Part shown: positions 62,611-63,966 of the stretch, piece by piece
How the letters are laid out: each line of letters starts with the position of its first letter
Position numbering within the stretch: the first letter of the stretch is position 1
Source: Chrysochromulina parva
Taxonomy: Eukaryota; Haptophyta; Prymnesiales; Chrysochromulinaceae
Assembly (NCBI GenBank): GCA_002887195.1
Contig: PJAB01000019.1
Location: forward strand, 1-63,966
Length of the DNA stretch: 63,966 nucleotides
Direction of reading: 5' to 3'
The notes under the pieces: model-generated
The model's input: only the letters and a program-made list of their open reading frames with translations
What the model was told of the DNA's origin: nothing
Database searches by the model: none
Program-made: the position numbers and the translations under genes

Positions 62611-63912
62611 ATGGCCGAGCTTCACGGCCTGCAGCGCGCCCTCTTCCAGGTCCTCTACAATTATCGCCGCCGTCGGCATGATCGCGTTCACGGGGCGCCG
62701 TCGGAGGTCGCCGAGGGAACCTGTACACGTGTCGCTCCCGCGCTGGTGGAGGCGAGCCAGGAAGACCTTGATGCGGGGGCCACGTGCCGCTTCTGCTTCG
62801 AGGCCGGTCCTAAGCGGCTCATCGCGCCGTGCTCTTGCAGCGGCTCGCAGCGGTGGGTCCACAAGGCCTGCCTCGTTCGATGGCAACAAGTATCGGGAGC
62901 CTCGGGCCGGCCGAGACGCTCTGCAGCCTGCAATGTGTGCAACACGACGTACGCGCTCGCACCGCCACCAGCGCCGCCCACGCCCACGCCACGTGCGGGC
63001 ATGCTCCTGGTGGCGACCGCGAACCTCGCCGGCAGCTTCGATCGCAGCATCATCCTCCTGTGTGAGGTGAATGCGTCCGGCGCACACGGCGTCATCATCA
63101 ACCGGCGCGTCCTCGACCCTGCGGCAGGCCACGCGCCGCCGGTCGTGCAGGTGCTGGACGGGCACCCGATCGCTGCGGTCGCCGAAGCGAGCGGCCGCGC
63201 CACCAACCAAAGCGCGGCCGTCGGAGAAGCCACGGCTGGCGCCGAAGCCGCCGCCGCCGAAATGAGTGTACGGTCCCGTGGGGTCAGAGTCGAGTGGCGG
63301 CGCGGAGGTCCAGTGTGCGGGGGCCGACTCGGTGTCGTGCGGTACACCGTGCTTCACACGCTCGGGAGCGCGGCGGCCGCTGAGGTGCCCTCGCTCGAAG
63401 TTATCGCCGGCGGCAGCGGTGTGGTGGCAGCGGACCCATCCCTCTCGGTGGTGGCGGAGCCCGTTCTCAGTGCGGGCTATCGGGGTGGGCGAGCGCTTTC
63501 GCCTGCTGCCTCCAGCGGCCGCGCGCTCGTGTACCTCATAAGGACGCTCGCGAGCAGTGCCTTGGCCAGTCCGGCTGCCTCGGTCAGGCCGGCCCGCAAC
63601 GGCGGCAGCGGCGGCGGCGGCGACGGCGGCGGCAGCGGCGATGGCGGCGGCAGTGGCGGCAGTAGCGGCATGGGCGGTAGCGGCGACGGCGGCGACAGCG
63701 GCGGCGGCATCGCAACCGGAAGCGGCGCAAGCGGTGGCGGTGGCGGCGACAACACGCCGGCGGTCCGCATGCCACGGGCGATGATCTTCATCGGCCACTG
63801 CAAGTGGGGGCGGGGCCAATTACAACATGAGCTCGCGCGAGGCAGCCTTGCGCACGTCGTGCGGATCAAAGATTCGCGTGTCGGCACTCGCCCACCAGGA
63901 GTCAAGGATTGA
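62611..63912 (+). CDS. RING-CH (RINGv) domain fused to AlgH/UPF0301 domain
   Basis: ATG at 62611 (MAELHGLQRALFQVLYNYRR); 433 residues to the stop at 63912. Residues about 50-115 form a C4HC3 RING-CH: CRFC, APCSCSGS, WVHKACLVRWQ, CNVC, the MARCH-type ubiquitin-ligase module. From about residue 130 an AlgH/YqgE (DUF179, UPF0301) domain begins: GMLLVATANLAGSFDRSIILLCEVNASGAHGVIINRR, later RRGGPVCGGRLGVVRYTVLHTL and, after a Gly/Ser-rich insert, MIFIGHCKWGRGQLQHELARGS. AlgH normally continues R-G-S-W; here the frame reads RGSLAHVV and ends soon, so an intron near 63850 with further exons beyond the window is possible. Membrane segments typical of MARCH proteins are absent. Confidence 0.8.
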   Translation: MAELHGLQRALFQVLYNYRRRRHDRVHGAPSEVAEGTCTRVAPALVEASQEDLDAGATCRFCFEAGPKRLIAPCSCSGSQRWVHKACLVRWQQVSGASGRPRRSAACNVCNTTYALAPPPAPPTPTPRAGMLLVATANLAGSFDRSIILLCEVNASGAHGVIINRRVLDPAAGHAPPVVQVLDGHPIAAVAEASGRATNQSAAVGEATAGAEAAAAEMSVRSRGVRVEWRRGGPVCGGRLGVVRYTVLHTLGSAAAAEVPSLEVIAGGSGVVAADPSLSVVAEPVLSAGYRGGRALSPAASSGRALVYLIRTLASSALASPAASVRPARNGGSGGGGDGGGSGDGGGSGGSSGMGGSGDGGDSGGGIATGSGASGGGGGDNTPAVRMPRAMIFIGHCKWGRGQLQHELARGSLAHVVRIKDSRVGTRPPGVKD

Positions 63913-63966
63913 CGGCGTGATTTCGGCCACTGGGATGCACGTGCGCGCGCCATGGCTGCCGCCACA

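Overview
This is nuclear DNA of a eukaryotic, GC-rich, gene-dense microalga. The genes have GT-AG introns of about 70-420 bases, usually starting GTGCG and ending CAG. They encode eukaryote-only proteins: the 26S proteasome subunit RPN5, the U3 snoRNP protein MPP10, the ribosome-biogenesis ATPase NVL, protein phosphatase 5, a DYRK kinase, EBP1/PA2G4 and a CEP19-like protein. Cys/Gly/Asp-rich surface modules, proline-rich linkers, abundant in-frame minisatellites and a signal-plus-transit style N-terminus suggest a haptophyte (Emiliania/Chrysochromulina-like). A pelagophyte or dinoflagellate cannot be excluded from one window. There is no operon, CRISPR array, confident tRNA or rRNA.

Layout. 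1-7 kb: a partial helical protein, a GNAT acetyltransferase with a Coa1-like tail, a double-PAS protein, a YnfA/UPF0060 membrane protein and EBP1. 7-14.2 kb: an uncharacterised conserved-looking protein, then a large putative cell-surface gene (signal peptide, Cys-rich modules, ShKT-like module, beta-helix, proline-rich stalk, transmembrane helix). 15-24 kb: DYRK kinase, a plastid-type membrane protein, NVL, a six-helix Cys-rich membrane protein. 23.7-34 kb: a glycosyltransferase-like protein, MPP10, an F-box/LRR protein, PP5, a small plastid-type protein, an F-box-like protein. 34-49 kb: CEP19-like, a Nab2/ZC3H14-N-like RGG protein, a METTL-type methyltransferase, an M1 aminopeptidase, a possible mini-gene, a large glycosyltransferase-like protein. 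49-64 kb: a Skp1/F-box/LRR fusion, an EF-hand membrane protein, an FkbM methyltransferase, RPN5, a secreted beta-propeller protein, a two-MYB protein and a RING-CH/AlgH fusion. Many neighbours are divergently arranged with starts about 110-360 bases apart.

Two intron systems stand out. (1) From 10,545 to 13,064 the surface gene can be parsed into 20 introns. Each carries exactly one copy of a TTCCCAT...ATGGGAA hairpin just after its donor. They separate nine phase-0 beta-helix exons of 72 bases or more and eleven micro-exons of 3, 6 or 15 bases. (2) Four unrelated genes (PAS, NVL, METTL, FkbM) hold introns ending in the same cassette, TGATTGCCTCCCTCATCAG or a close variant. In each, the intron starts with a 12-30 base copy of the exon that follows it. 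A fifth gene (DYRK) has a longer inverted-repeat relative. This looks like a recently active, intron-generating (introner-like) family.

Positions were counted by hand and checked by reading-frame arithmetic; an error of one base is possible at individual splice sites.
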